DNA of 64,000 nt from Flavobacterium sp. GSB-24. Lineage in GTDB: Bacteria; Bacteroidota; Bacteroidia; Flavobacteriales; Flavobacteriaceae. The notes below the pieces were generated by a model, which did not search any database, was not told the DNA's origin, and saw only the letters and a program-made list of their open reading frames with translations. Of the stretch, positions 43,369 through 52,361 are shown in pieces. The stretch spans positions 4,154,001 through 4,218,000 of the forward strand of contig NZ_AP027043.1 in NCBI RefSeq assembly GCF_027924665.1, in the 5' to 3' direction. Each line of letters begins with the position of its first letter. The first letter of the stretch is position 1. The translations under genes were made by a program, and so were the position numbers.

Positions 43369-43565
43369 AGTGTGAAATGTTAGATGTGAAATGTGTGAAT
43401 GTGAAAATTTGAATTGCTAGATGTGAACATCTTTTACTTTTTACTTTTTACTTTCCACTTTTTACATCTAACATCTCACGTCTAACATCTCACATTTCAC
43501 TTTTCACTTTTCACATCTCACATCTCACATCTCACATCTCACATCTCACATTTGACATTTTACGT
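43369..43565. repeat. tandem and inverted repeat tract (GATGTGAAATGT / CACATCT)n
   Basis: A G-rich-strand stretch of TTAGATGTGAAATG-type repeats (43369-43430) faces its reverse complement (43480-43560). It includes an uninterrupted run of the heptamer CACATCT, five full copies at 43512-43546. No gene. It lies between the HTCS stop and a terminator. Confidence 0.75.
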
Positions 43566-43590
43566 AAACAATCCGCATTTTTAAAGGCTT

Positions 43591-43626
43591 AAAAAAGGGT
43601 ATCTGTATTTTTAGATACCCTTTTTT
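43591..43626 (+). terminator. intrinsic terminator of the HTCS gene
   Basis: Perfect stem AAAAAAGGGTATCT / AGATACCCTTTTTT with an eight-base loop and a T run; it isolates the HTCS transcript from the susC operon. Confidence 0.9.
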
Positions 43627-43663
43627 GTATTTCTATTTCTTTTTTGGCTTCTACATTTGCCAT

Positions 43664-43756
43664 ATGAAAATCAAGAAAACAAACTTTTTATTACTGCAAA
43701 TTCTTTTTGTCATTGTGATAATCGGAATGAGTTTATTGCTTTTCTACTTTATCTAA
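43664..43756 (+). CDS. possible 30-residue single-pass membrane peptide upstream of susC
   Basis: ATG at 43664, TAA at 43754-43756. The peptide is a short basic head (MKIKKTNF) followed by one hydrophobic helix (QILFVIVIIGMSLLLFYFI) to the end. A TACATTTG -7-like box ends 4 bases before the ATG (43652-43659; the nearest TTG is 24 bases upstream of the box), which would make the message nearly leaderless. It ends 27 bases before the susC start. It could be a real micro-protein, a leader peptide or chance; no family is known to me. Confidence 0.35.
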   Translation: MKIKKTNFLLLQILFVIVIIGMSLLLFYFI

Positions 43757-43783
43757 CTTATTAACCTTAAAACCAAAAAATGA

Positions 43784-46700
43784 ATGTTTACAAACCAAAA
43801 AAACAAACCGTTTAAATGGTGTTTACTGGTATCTTTTTTACTGGTAAATTTCATGATGAATGCGCAGGAAAGAAAAGTAACTGGAAAAGTTACTTCGAGC
43901 GAAGATTTACTCGGACTTCCTGGGGCGAATGTCTATATTAAAAATTCATCTGTAGGCGCATCTGCAGATATGGACGGAAATTATACTGTTATCGTTTCAG
44001 AAAAAAATGCTGTTTTAGTTTTCAATTTTGTCGGATTTCAAACTGTAGAAATTCCAGTTGGAAACAAAACCGTAATCAACGTAAGTTTAAAACCAGATAC
44101 AAAAGCCCTTGACGAAGTAATTGTAGTAGGTTATGGAACGCGTAAAAAGAGCGACATTACTGGTTCTGTATCTTCTGTAACAGCAAAAGAATTAACCGCG
44201 TTTCCACTTTTAAATGCAGAACAAGCTTTGCAAGGTCGTGCTGCAGGTGTTTCTGTAATGACTAATAATGGTGGTGAACCTGGTGCTCCCGTAAAAATCA
44301 GGGTGCGTGGCGGAACTTCGATTAATGCCAGCGGTGATGCCCTTATTGTAGTTGATGGTTTTGCAGGAGTTTCGATGCCGGCACCTCAGGATATTGCTTC
44401 TATTGAGGTTTTAAAAGATGCTTCGGCTACTGCAATTTACGGATCTCGAGGTTCAAACGGGGTTATCATGGTAACGACTAAAAAAGGAAAACCAGGAAAA
44501 CCTGTTATTGAATTTAGTAATTCTACTTCGATACAATCAGTAAATAACAAATTACATTTATTAAATGCTGATCAGTTTGCAGCATACAGACAAAGTTTTA
44601 CAACGCACACACAAGGTCCTGCGAATACAGACTGGCAGGATGTTATTTACCGAGATGGAATGATTTCGAATACACAATTGTCATTTTCTGGCGGATCTGA
44701 CAATGTGAGATATTATGTGTCTGGAACGTATTTCAACCAAGATGGAGTTGTAATTAATTCAGGAATTGATAAATACACCATAGTAGGAAATCTTGAAGCT
44801 GATTTGTCTCCAAAATTCAAAGTCGGTTTAAATACTTTTACAAGCAAACAAAACAAAGAAGGAATTATCAGCCAGACAGGAGCTGGAGGAACTGGTGCTG
44901 CGGGTGTAATCGCAGCTGCGTACAGATTTATGCCCGACAAAGGAATTTACAATGCTGACGGAACTTACACCACAACAGCTCCAATTGGGGATGATATTGA
45001 CAATCCGTACGCTACGGCAATGGAAAATATTCTGGAAACAGTTTCTATTGTAAACAGAAGCAATTTCTTTGCCCAGTATCAGATTACAAAAGATCTTGAT
45101 TTTAAAACCACTTTAGGTTTAACCGATAATAATTCGCAGACGGGAAGATTTATTCCTTCTACTTTAATTGCTGGAAAAAACATCAAAGGAGAAGCTTCTG
45201 TAAACAACACCAGATTTTCTTCTTTCCTAACAGAAAACTATCTGACTTTCAAACGTGAAATTATTGAAAAAGGAATTTTGACGGTTCTTGGCGGGTATTC
45301 CTATCAAAAAAATAAAAATGAAAGTTCATATGCTGCTTCAAGAGGATTTTTAACCAATACCAATTCGTATCGAAATTTAGGCGCTGGAACTGTATTTTTA
45401 AAACCAGATTCTAATTTATCTGAAACGGAATTGATTTCTGCTTTCGGAAGGTTGAATTTTGATTATGACGATAAGTATTTACTAACTTTTACAGCCAGAC
45501 GAGACGGTTCTTCAAGCTTTAGTAAAAACTACAAATACGGAACTTTTCCTTCTGGTGCAATTGGATGGAACATAGGAAAAGAGAATTTCCTAAAAGATAG
45601 CAAAACGGTCTCAAATCTAAAATTAAGAGCGAGTTATGGAGCAACTGGAAACCCTTCAATTGGCGCCTACTCTACTTTATCGCGATTCTCTGAAATTTAT
45701 GACGTGAGCGGTGACGTAATCGTAAATGCGGTGCAATTAACTTCTTTGGATAATCCAAATTTGAAATGGGAAACTTCTTATCAGCAGGATTACGGAATTG
45801 ATTTAGGTTTGTTTGATAACCGAATCAGTATTACGGCAGATTATTATAAAACAATTACTAAAGATCTATTGTTTAACAGACCTTTACCTGGCATTTCAGG
45901 AATTGCTTCACAGCTGCAAAACGTTGGGGAGTTAGAAAATAAAGGATGGGAATTAGGAATTAATACCAAAAACTTCATTGGTGCCGATTTTACTTGGTCA
46001 ACGAATTTTAATATTTCATCCAACAAAAATAAAGTACTAAAACTAGCTGATAATAAAGATCTTTTAATCAACTCTGCTCCAGGCCACTTCTTGGCAACTG
46101 AATCTCAGATTTTGAGAGTAGGTCAGCCAGTTGGTTCTTTCTTCGGATTTATTTATGACGGCGTAATTCAGCAAGGTGAAGCGGTGTTGCCAGGAAATTT
46201 TGAAACAGCTGCAGGAGGAGAAAAATTCAGAGATTACAATGGCGACGGAAAATTAGATTCTCAGGACAAAACAATCATCGGAAATCCAAACCCAGATTTC
46301 ATCTTCGGATTCAACAATGATTTCACTTATAAAAATCTGGATTTGAATATCTTTTTCCAAGGTTCACAAGGCAATCAAATCTTAAACTATACTTTGATGG
46401 AATTAGCCTCGGGAAATAACAATGCTACAACTGAGGTTTTAGATGCTTGGACACCAACAAATACAGATACAAATGTTCCTGCAAATGCTGCCAGAACCAA
46501 AAGAATCACTTCTAGATTTGTGTATGATGGAAGTTACATTCGTTTGAAAAACATCTCTTTAGGATATAGTTTAGATGAAAAAATTGTTTCGAAAATGGGA
46601 TTAAGTAAAGTTCGTTTTTACATCAGTGCACAAAACCTTTGGACAAGTACAGATTATCCTGGTTCAGATCCTGAAACAAATTACTTAAACGACACCAATT

Positions 46701-46786
46701 CAAGAAGTAATACCAATTTAGGATTGGATTATGGAGGATATCCGAACGTGAGAACATTTACAGCAGGATTTAATGTGAAATTTTAA
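43784..46786 (+). CDS. SusC/RagA-family TonB-dependent transporter
   Basis: 1000 residues. Signal peptide 1-28 (ending MMNAQ). Carboxypeptidase-regulatory-like domain (about 31-105: VTGKVTSSEDLLGLPGANVY ... FVGFQTVEI), TonB-box region LDEVIVVGYGTRKKSDITGSV, plug (GEPGAPVKIRVRGGTSI, IEVLKDASATAIYGSRGSNG) and an outer-membrane barrel ending YGGYPNVRTFTAGFNVKF. It has no STN domain, unlike the SusC at 9370, and accordingly no sigma/anti-sigma pair sits nearby; control is by the HTCS. It imports oligosaccharides in a TonB-dependent way. SusD follows 12 bases later. Confidence 0.97.
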   Translation: MFTNQKNKPFKWCLLVSFLLVNFMMNAQERKVTGKVTSSEDLLGLPGANVYIKNSSVGASADMDGNYTVIVSEKNAVLVFNFVGFQTVEIPVGNKTVINVSLKPDTKALDEVIVVGYGTRKKSDITGSVSSVTAKELTAFPLLNAEQALQGRAAGVSVMTNNGGEPGAPVKIRVRGGTSINASGDALIVVDGFAGVSMPAPQDIASIEVLKDASATAIYGSRGSNGVIMVTTKKGKPGKPVIEFSNSTSIQSVNNKLHLLNADQFAAYRQSFTTHTQGPANTDWQDVIYRDGMISNTQLSFSGGSDNVRYYVSGTYFNQDGVVINSGIDKYTIVGNLEADLSPKFKVGLNTFTSKQNKEGIISQTGAGGTGAAGVIAAAYRFMPDKGIYNADGTYTTTAPIGDDIDNPYATAMENILETVSIVNRSNFFAQYQITKDLDFKTTLGLTDNNSQTGRFIPSTLIAGKNIKGEASVNNTRFSSFLTENYLTFKREIIEKGILTVLGGYSYQKNKNESSYAASRGFLTNTNSYRNLGAGTVFLKPDSNLSETELISAFGRLNFDYDDKYLLTFTARRDGSSSFSKNYKYGTFPSGAIGWNIGKENFLKDSKTVSNLKLRASYGATGNPSIGAYSTLSRFSEIYDVSGDVIVNAVQLTSLDNPNLKWETSYQQDYGIDLGLFDNRISITADYYKTITKDLLFNRPLPGISGIASQLQNVGELENKGWELGINTKNFIGADFTWSTNFNISSNKNKVLKLADNKDLLINSAPGHFLATESQILRVGQPVGSFFGFIYDGVIQQGEAVLPGNFETAAGGEKFRDYNGDGKLDSQDKTIIGNPNPDFIFGFNNDFTYKNLDLNIFFQGSQGNQILNYTLMELASGNNNATTEVLDAWTPTNTDTNVPANAARTKRITSRFVYDGSYIRLKNISLGYSLDEKIVSKMGLSKVRFYISAQNLWTSTDYPGSDPETNYLNDTNSRSNTNLGLDYGGYPNVRTFTAGFNVKF

Positions 46787-46798
46787 TCTAAAACCACT

Positions 46799-48319
46799 AT
46801 GAAAAAATATATAGCTCTTCTTTGCTTAGGAACAATGACTTTCTTCAGTTGTTCTGATCTGGAAGAAAAACCAGTAGGAATTATTCGTCCAGATAATTTT
46901 TTTAACAATACAGATGATTTACAAGCCGCTGTAAACGGAGCCTTTGCCAATATTGCCCACAATAATTATTGGGGAAGAGAATTTACAATTGCCTTAATGC
47001 TTCGCGATGATATGGCAGATATTGGCGACAGAACTACTCAGGCCGCGCGTATCGATGTAAATGATATGAGTATGAATGATACTAATGCGCTTGTTGCAAA
47101 CTTTTGGCCGCAGTCGTACGTAATAATTACCGCAGCCAATCAAGCTATTGAAGGCGCTAAGAAAACACCTGGCGATCCTGCAAAAGTAAATGCAATTGTG
47201 GCTCAGGCTTATTTTGCAAGAGCTTTTACGTACTATCATTTGGTTCGCCTTTTTGGAGATATTCCATATGTTGATTTTGTTGTAAATGATGTGGCGCAGG
47301 TAAACTCTTTAAGTAAAACCAAAGAAGCAGATGTTTACCCAAAAATAATTGCCGATTTAGAATTTGCAAAACAATGGCTGGATGATAAACCAAAAGTAAA
47401 AGCAGTGCCAGGAAAAGGTACAGCAGCCGGTTATTTAGCATCTGTTTATCTGACTTTAGGCAATTACCAAAAAGCCTATGATGAAGCCAAATATGTAATT
47501 ACAAACGAAGCCAAATTTGGTTTAGGTTTAGATGCTGATTTTCAAGATTTGTTTAATGCCACAAAAACAGCTTCACTTAAAGAACCTTTATTTACAGTTG
47601 ATTTTAACAACTTAACTTCTGGAAATTACGGTCAGGATTATACAGCATTTTTTACAGGATCTTTAAAAGATGACAGTTACAGCTACGGACAAGGGTTTTC
47701 TGTTGCCGTTCCATCTTTAAAAGTATTTCAAACTTGGGATCAAAGAGATTATAGAAGAGCCGTAAGTTTTGATACGATTATCAGAAAGAAAACTGGTCCA
47801 GGCGGTTCACTGCAAATTTATCCTTCAAGCGATAATGAGAAAGCGCCTCGTCCGCATATTGCAAAATATTTCCGTTTCCCAGGAAAAGCTGGTGCAAACG
47901 GAAGAACTTCGCAGCACAATTACATTACAATGCGTTTTGCAGAAGTTCTACTAACGGCTGCTGAAGCTTTAAACGAAATCAATCCCGGAACAACAGAAGC
48001 TGACGGCTATGTAAACCGTGTTCGTGCAAGAGCGAGAAACAAAGCTGGAAAACTGGTTTCTTTTCCTGCAAACGTAACTCCGGGGCTTTCTCAGACAGAT
48101 TTTAGAAAAATGGTTATTGACGAAAGAAGATTAGAATTAGCATTCGAATACATCAGATGGTATGACATCAAAAGACTAAAAAATGGTCCTGAAGTATTTG
48201 GTCCGAATGGTCTTGAACCTCATCCAAATTTTGATCCAAACAGAGATTATTTATGGCCATTGCCTGGAACTGAATTGGCAATCAATCCGAATCTAAAACC
48301 AAATAATCCTGGGTATTAA
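46799..48319 (+). CDS. SusD/RagB-family glycan-binding lipoprotein
   Basis: 506 residues. Lipoprotein signal ending MTFFSC (C18). SusD features: RPDNFFNNTDDLQAAVNGAF, VNAIVAQAYFARAFTYYHLVRLFGDIPYV, TAAGYLASVYLTLGNYQKAYDEA, ITMRFAEVLLTAAEALNEIN, VNRVRARAR and the C-terminal ELAFEYIRWYDIKRL and YLWPLPGTELAINPNLKPN. It binds glycan on the cell surface as the lid of the SusC transporter encoded immediately upstream. Substrate specificity cannot be read from sequence; the flanking GH88 and GH2 genes point to a uronic-acid glycan. Confidence 0.96.
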   Translation: MKKYIALLCLGTMTFFSCSDLEEKPVGIIRPDNFFNNTDDLQAAVNGAFANIAHNNYWGREFTIALMLRDDMADIGDRTTQAARIDVNDMSMNDTNALVANFWPQSYVIITAANQAIEGAKKTPGDPAKVNAIVAQAYFARAFTYYHLVRLFGDIPYVDFVVNDVAQVNSLSKTKEADVYPKIIADLEFAKQWLDDKPKVKAVPGKGTAAGYLASVYLTLGNYQKAYDEAKYVITNEAKFGLGLDADFQDLFNATKTASLKEPLFTVDFNNLTSGNYGQDYTAFFTGSLKDDSYSYGQGFSVAVPSLKVFQTWDQRDYRRAVSFDTIIRKKTGPGGSLQIYPSSDNEKAPRPHIAKYFRFPGKAGANGRTSQHNYITMRFAEVLLTAAEALNEINPGTTEADGYVNRVRARARNKAGKLVSFPANVTPGLSQTDFRKMVIDERRLELAFEYIRWYDIKRLKNGPEVFGPNGLEPHPNFDPNRDYLWPLPGTELAINPNLKPNNPGY

Positions 48320-48339
48320 TTAAACGCAGATGAAACGGA

Positions 48340-48540
48340 TTTGCTATCTCAAAAACGCTGATCAAACGGTTTTTTTTTATTACGTCACGCGTAATTGGTT
48401 TCCCGCAGATCTTGCAGACTTAGCAGATAAAGTAAAAAAAAATCTGCCAAATCTGCGAGAGAATAAAATCCGTATAAATCCGCGTTTTCGCGATAGCGAA
48501 TCTGTCAAATCCGCGTCTAAAAATTACGATTACAAAATAT
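48340..48540. repeat. intergenic repeat (CCGCAGATcttGCAGAcTTAGCAGAT type)
   Basis: CGCAGATCTTGCAGACTTAG (from about 48405) faces AATCTGCCAAATCTGCGAG (48440-48459), and an ATCCGCGTTTTCGCGATAG element follows. It is translated in frame with the GH88 gene but encodes no sensible protein. A related CGCAGATCTTGCAGATTAAG occurs at about 60510. Confidence 0.6.
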
Positions 48541-48545
48541 TTAAT

Positions 48546-49739
48546 ATGAAGAATGTCAGTTTCATTTCTTTAATTCTTGGGTTTGCATCGCTGGTAACAG
48601 CGTGCAAGCCCGGAATTAATCCTCAAGCAAAAACAACCTCAGCAAGTACACAAAAATTGGAAACGCGTTACAAAATGTTACTCGATTATCCAGTCGATTC
48701 GATGTCTATGCCTAGAAGTATGAATATAAAAACTCTTGAGATTCGCAAAGTGCCATCGAAAGATTGGACCAGCGGTTTTTTTGCTGGAAATCTTTGGCAA
48801 TTGTACCGACTTACAGGCGATTCAAAATATAAAGAACAAGCTCAAAAATGGACTCCTTTCAGCAAAAAGGAAAGTGTCAACAGTAATTCGCATGACGTAG
48901 GTTTTAAAGTGTTTTGCAGTTTTGGAGAAGCTCTAAAAGTGGAAAACAAGAAAGAGTACGAAGCGGTAATTATTAAAGGCGCTGAAACTTTGTGTACAAG
49001 GTTCAATCCAAAAGTGGGTTCGATTCGTTCTTGGGATTTCAACAAGGAAATTTGGGATTATCCAGTTATTATCGACAATATGATGAATCTAGAATTGCTT
49101 TTTGAAGCTTCAAAGTTATCTGGAAACAATAAATACCGTGATGTAGCGATTCAGCATGCTAATACAACTTTAAAAAACCAGTTTAGAGCAGATAACTCTT
49201 GTTATCACGTTATCGATTATAATCCAACAACTGGCGAAGTCAGAAAGAAAACTACGCTTCAAGGTTACAATGACGATTCGGTTTGGGCGCGCGGTCAAGG
49301 TTGGGCCGTTTACGGATTTACGATGTCCTACCGATATACAAAAGATCCTGCCTATTTAAAACAAGCCGAAGCGACAGCAAAGTTTTTTATGACAAATAAA
49401 AACCTGCCAGAAGATGGAATTCCGTATTGGGATTTTAAAGATCCGAGTATTCCAAATGCAGCTCGCGATGTTTCTGCAGCAATGGTTATGGCGTCAGCAT
49501 TATATGAGCTGTACGATTATACTAAAAATGATGCTTATGTGGCTTTCGCCGATAAAATGATGGCTTCGGTACAAACCGATAAATACATTTTAGACACCAC
49601 AATTAAAGCGCCTTTTCTTTTTGACCATAGTACAGGAAATTGGCCCAAACACGATGAAATTGACGAACCAATAATCTACGCCGATTATTATTTTCTAGAA
49701 GCATTAATAAAGGTGCAAAGGCTCAAAGGTTCAAAGTAA
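48546..49739 (+). CDS. GH88-family unsaturated glucuronyl hydrolase (lipoprotein)
   Basis: 397 residues from the ATG at 48546, which begins a lipoprotein signal (FISLILGFASLVTAC, C20). The frame runs 72 codons further up, but that part is an intergenic repeat. GH88 signatures: WTSGFFAGNLWQLYRLTGD, SNSHDVGFKVFCSFG with D117, and WDYPVIIDNMMNLELLFEAS with D177. These correspond to the two catalytic Asp residues known for unsaturated glucuronyl hydrolase. Also DDSVWARGQGWAVYGF and DVSAAMVMASALYEL. It removes the 4,5-unsaturated uronate that a polysaccharide lyase leaves at the non-reducing end. Periplasmic or outer-membrane anchored. Its presence implies a lyase in the pathway. Confidence 0.92.
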   Translation: MKNVSFISLILGFASLVTACKPGINPQAKTTSASTQKLETRYKMLLDYPVDSMSMPRSMNIKTLEIRKVPSKDWTSGFFAGNLWQLYRLTGDSKYKEQAQKWTPFSKKESVNSNSHDVGFKVFCSFGEALKVENKKEYEAVIIKGAETLCTRFNPKVGSIRSWDFNKEIWDYPVIIDNMMNLELLFEASKLSGNNKYRDVAIQHANTTLKNQFRADNSCYHVIDYNPTTGEVRKKTTLQGYNDDSVWARGQGWAVYGFTMSYRYTKDPAYLKQAEATAKFFMTNKNLPEDGIPYWDFKDPSIPNAARDVSAAMVMASALYELYDYTKNDAYVAFADKMMASVQTDKYILDTTIKAPFLFDHSTGNWPKHDEIDEPIIYADYYFLEALIKVQRLKGSK

Positions 49740-49811
49740 CAAAGGTTTTGAATCTTTGAATCTTTGAGCCAGAAAACCTTTGAACCTTTGTAACTATGAA
49801 CCTTTGTAACT

Positions 49812-52220
49812 ATGAATAAACCGAATAAAACTTTTTCAATTTTTGCGCTTTTTGTTTTGTTTCAAATTTGTCTGAGCAGTTTTGCTCAGACAAAAAGAAA
49901 CATTAATGACAACTGGCTTTATTTAGAAAATCATACTTCAAACCTCAACGAAGCCGAAAAAGCTTCAAACTGGATTTCTCTTAATTTACCACATACTTGG
50001 AACGCCGAAGATGCAACCGATTTATATCCGGGTTACAGACGCGATGCCAGCTGGTATCAGAAGAAACTAGACATTCCGCAAATCGATAAAAACCGTGTTT
50101 ATTCCTTATATTTTGAAGGTTCAAATGTTACCACAAAAGTATATGTAAACGGAAAAGAAGCTGGTTCGCATATTGGCGGATATATTGGCTTTTCAATTGA
50201 CATTACCAACTTTATTAAAGAAGGAAACAACGATATTTTTGTTCGAGTTGATAATAGTTACGACATCGAAATTATCCCGTCTCAAAAGAGTGATTTCTTT
50301 ATTTATGGTGGAATCACACGCGATGTGTGGCTAGTTTCGAAATACAAAAATCATATCGAAAATATAAAAATTACAACTCCTGAAGTTTCTGCCAAAAAAG
50401 CTTCGGTGCAAATCGTTTCTACTTTTGTTAATTCAGATAATTCAAAAGATTTATCATTAACCATAACACTCAAAAATCCGAAAGGAAAAAAAGTGGCAAG
50501 TAAAACAATTCCTGTTACCGATAAAACTTCGACAGTCACTTTCGAAAATATCAAAAATCCAGAACTTTGGGATACCGAAAAACCTAATTTATATAAACTA
50601 AGTGCTGTTTTATCAGAAAAAAATCAAATTAAGGACAGTGTTTCTGAAAAAGTAGGTTTTAGATGGTTTGAATTTAAAGATCATGGTCCGTTTTACCTTA
50701 ACGGAAAACGTTTGCTAATTCGCGGTACACATCGTCATGAAGAGCAAGCCGGAGTTGGCGCTGCTATGAGCAACGAACAGCATTGGGCCGATATGAAATC
50801 AATCAAAGAAATGGGTGCTAATTTTGTTCGCTTAGCACATTATCCGCAAGATCCTGAAATATATAAAGCTTGTGATGAACTTGGCCTTTTGGTTTGGGAT
50901 GAACTGCCTTGGTGCCGTGGCGGAATTGGTAACGATGTCTGGAAAACGACTACCAAAAACATGCTTGAGGAAATCATTACTCAAAACTATAATCATCCCA
51001 GCATTATTATCTGGTCTCTTGGAAACGAAATCAATTGGCTTCCAGACTTTCCTGACGGTGATAATGCAGATAAAACCAACGTTTTTTTAAATGAACTAAA
51101 CGAGATTGCTCATAAACTGGATCCAACTAGAAAAACGGCGATTAGAAAATATTACGAAGGATCGCATATTGTGGATGTTTTTTCACCTTCGATTTGGTCT
51201 GGCTGGTATTCTGGAAGTTATAAAAGCTACCAAAAAGCAATTGATGTTTACAAAAAAGAATACAAACATTTCATTCACGCTGAATATGGCGGAGACAGTC
51301 ATGTTGGACGTCATAGCGAAAATCCAATTACAGGCGAAAATGTAATAAAAGCTGAAGGATGGGAAGAAGCCATTGTACAGACTAAAATCGCTAACATTGC
51401 GCAAATTGGCGATTGGAGCGAAAACTATATAGTTGATTTGTTTGACTGGCATTTACATATATCCGAGAATGATCCAACGTTTGTGGGAAATATTCAATGG
51501 GCATTTAAGGATTTTGCAACGCCATTACGCCCAGAAGACGATATTCCGTATATGAACCAAAAAGGATTAACAGACCGAAACGGAAACCCGAAAGATGCTT
51601 ATTATGTTTTTAAAAGTTATTGGGCAAAAGAGCCTTTTACATACATAGAATCGCATACGTGGACAGAAAGACAAGGTCCAGAAAATACTCCGAGAACGAT
51701 CAGTGTTTTTAGTAACTGCGAGAAAGTGACTTTACTTCATAACGGAAAATCTCTTGGCGAAAAACAAAGAAATCTTGCGCTATATCCTGCAAATGGCTTA
51801 ACTTGGGATGTCAATTTTAAAAAAGGAGAAAATATCCTAATTGCTATTGGTAAAAATAAAGATGGTAAAACGGTTTCGGATACTATAAAAGTGAATTATC
51901 GTTTCAATAAAAATGACACGGCCTCTTCTTTGCAATTATCTTCAGAAAAATTGAAGAATGGGAATTATCTGGTAACAGCAATTGCAATTGACAACAATAA
52001 TTTACGCTGTCTGGATTATGAAGCGAGTGTTTATTTTCAATGTATGAAAGGCGGTAAAACGTTAAAAAATCAAGGAACGCCAACGGGAAGTGAATCTGTA
52101 AGAATGGCAAACGGAAAGGCTTCTATTGAAGTTGTTCCAGACGGTTCAGGCAATCCGATTGAAATGACGGCACTAAATCAGAGTTTTAAAGGGGAATATT
52201 TAAAGATTTCTGTTGAGTAA
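49812..52220 (+). CDS. secreted GH2-family glycosidase (beta-galactosidase or beta-glucuronidase type)
   Basis: 802 residues, signal peptide 1-25 (ending LSSFAQ). GH2 sugar-binding domain (NDNWLYLENHTS, ISLNLPHTWNAEDATDLYPG, FEGSNVTTKVYVNGKEAGSH), Ig-like domain, and TIM barrel with LLIRGTHRHEE, GANFVRLAHYPQDPE, acid/base E406 in IIWSLGNEI and nucleophile E491 in FIHAEYGGD. A C-terminal jelly-roll part follows (about 610-800). It has N582-x-K584 in MNQKGLTDR, a position that in beta-glucuronidases contacts the carboxylate, but similar NxKGL strings occur in other GH2 enzymes too. Repeats at 49740-49811 precede it. Beta-galactosidase and beta-glucuronidase both remain possible. Confidence 0.9.
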   Translation: MNKPNKTFSIFALFVLFQICLSSFAQTKRNINDNWLYLENHTSNLNEAEKASNWISLNLPHTWNAEDATDLYPGYRRDASWYQKKLDIPQIDKNRVYSLYFEGSNVTTKVYVNGKEAGSHIGGYIGFSIDITNFIKEGNNDIFVRVDNSYDIEIIPSQKSDFFIYGGITRDVWLVSKYKNHIENIKITTPEVSAKKASVQIVSTFVNSDNSKDLSLTITLKNPKGKKVASKTIPVTDKTSTVTFENIKNPELWDTEKPNLYKLSAVLSEKNQIKDSVSEKVGFRWFEFKDHGPFYLNGKRLLIRGTHRHEEQAGVGAAMSNEQHWADMKSIKEMGANFVRLAHYPQDPEIYKACDELGLLVWDELPWCRGGIGNDVWKTTTKNMLEEIITQNYNHPSIIIWSLGNEINWLPDFPDGDNADKTNVFLNELNEIAHKLDPTRKTAIRKYYEGSHIVDVFSPSIWSGWYSGSYKSYQKAIDVYKKEYKHFIHAEYGGDSHVGRHSENPITGENVIKAEGWEEAIVQTKIANIAQIGDWSENYIVDLFDWHLHISENDPTFVGNIQWAFKDFATPLRPEDDIPYMNQKGLTDRNGNPKDAYYVFKSYWAKEPFTYIESHTWTERQGPENTPRTISVFSNCEKVTLLHNGKSLGEKQRNLALYPANGLTWDVNFKKGENILIAIGKNKDGKTVSDTIKVNYRFNKNDTASSLQLSSEKLKNGNYLVTAIAIDNNNLRCLDYEASVYFQCMKGGKTLKNQGTPTGSESVRMANGKASIEVVPDGSGNPIEMTALNQSFKGEYLKISVE

Positions 52221-52340
52221 AAAGATTCTGAGATGCTAAGGCACTAAGATTCTAAGTTTTTTTTAGTCTAGTTGTCATCCTGACAAAAAAACTAGTAAAA
52301 AAAACTTCGTGCCTTAGCGTCTTCGTGGCAAAAACACAAT
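52221..52340. repeat. gene-end inverted repeat between the two GH2 genes
   Basis: GATTCTGAGATGCTAAGGCAC and following bases (from 52224) face CTTCGTGCCTTAGCGTCTTC (52303-52322), imperfectly, with an inner CTAGTTGTCATCCTGACA element (52268-52285). No gene. Confidence 0.55.
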
Positions 52341-52361
52341 TACAAAACAAATTATAATACA

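Noticed and set aside
48330..48545. In-frame 72-codon N-terminal extension of the GH88 gene
   Set aside because: It translates an intergenic repeat into Lys/Asn-rich text and would bury the lipoprotein signal peptide that begins at the ATG at 48546.
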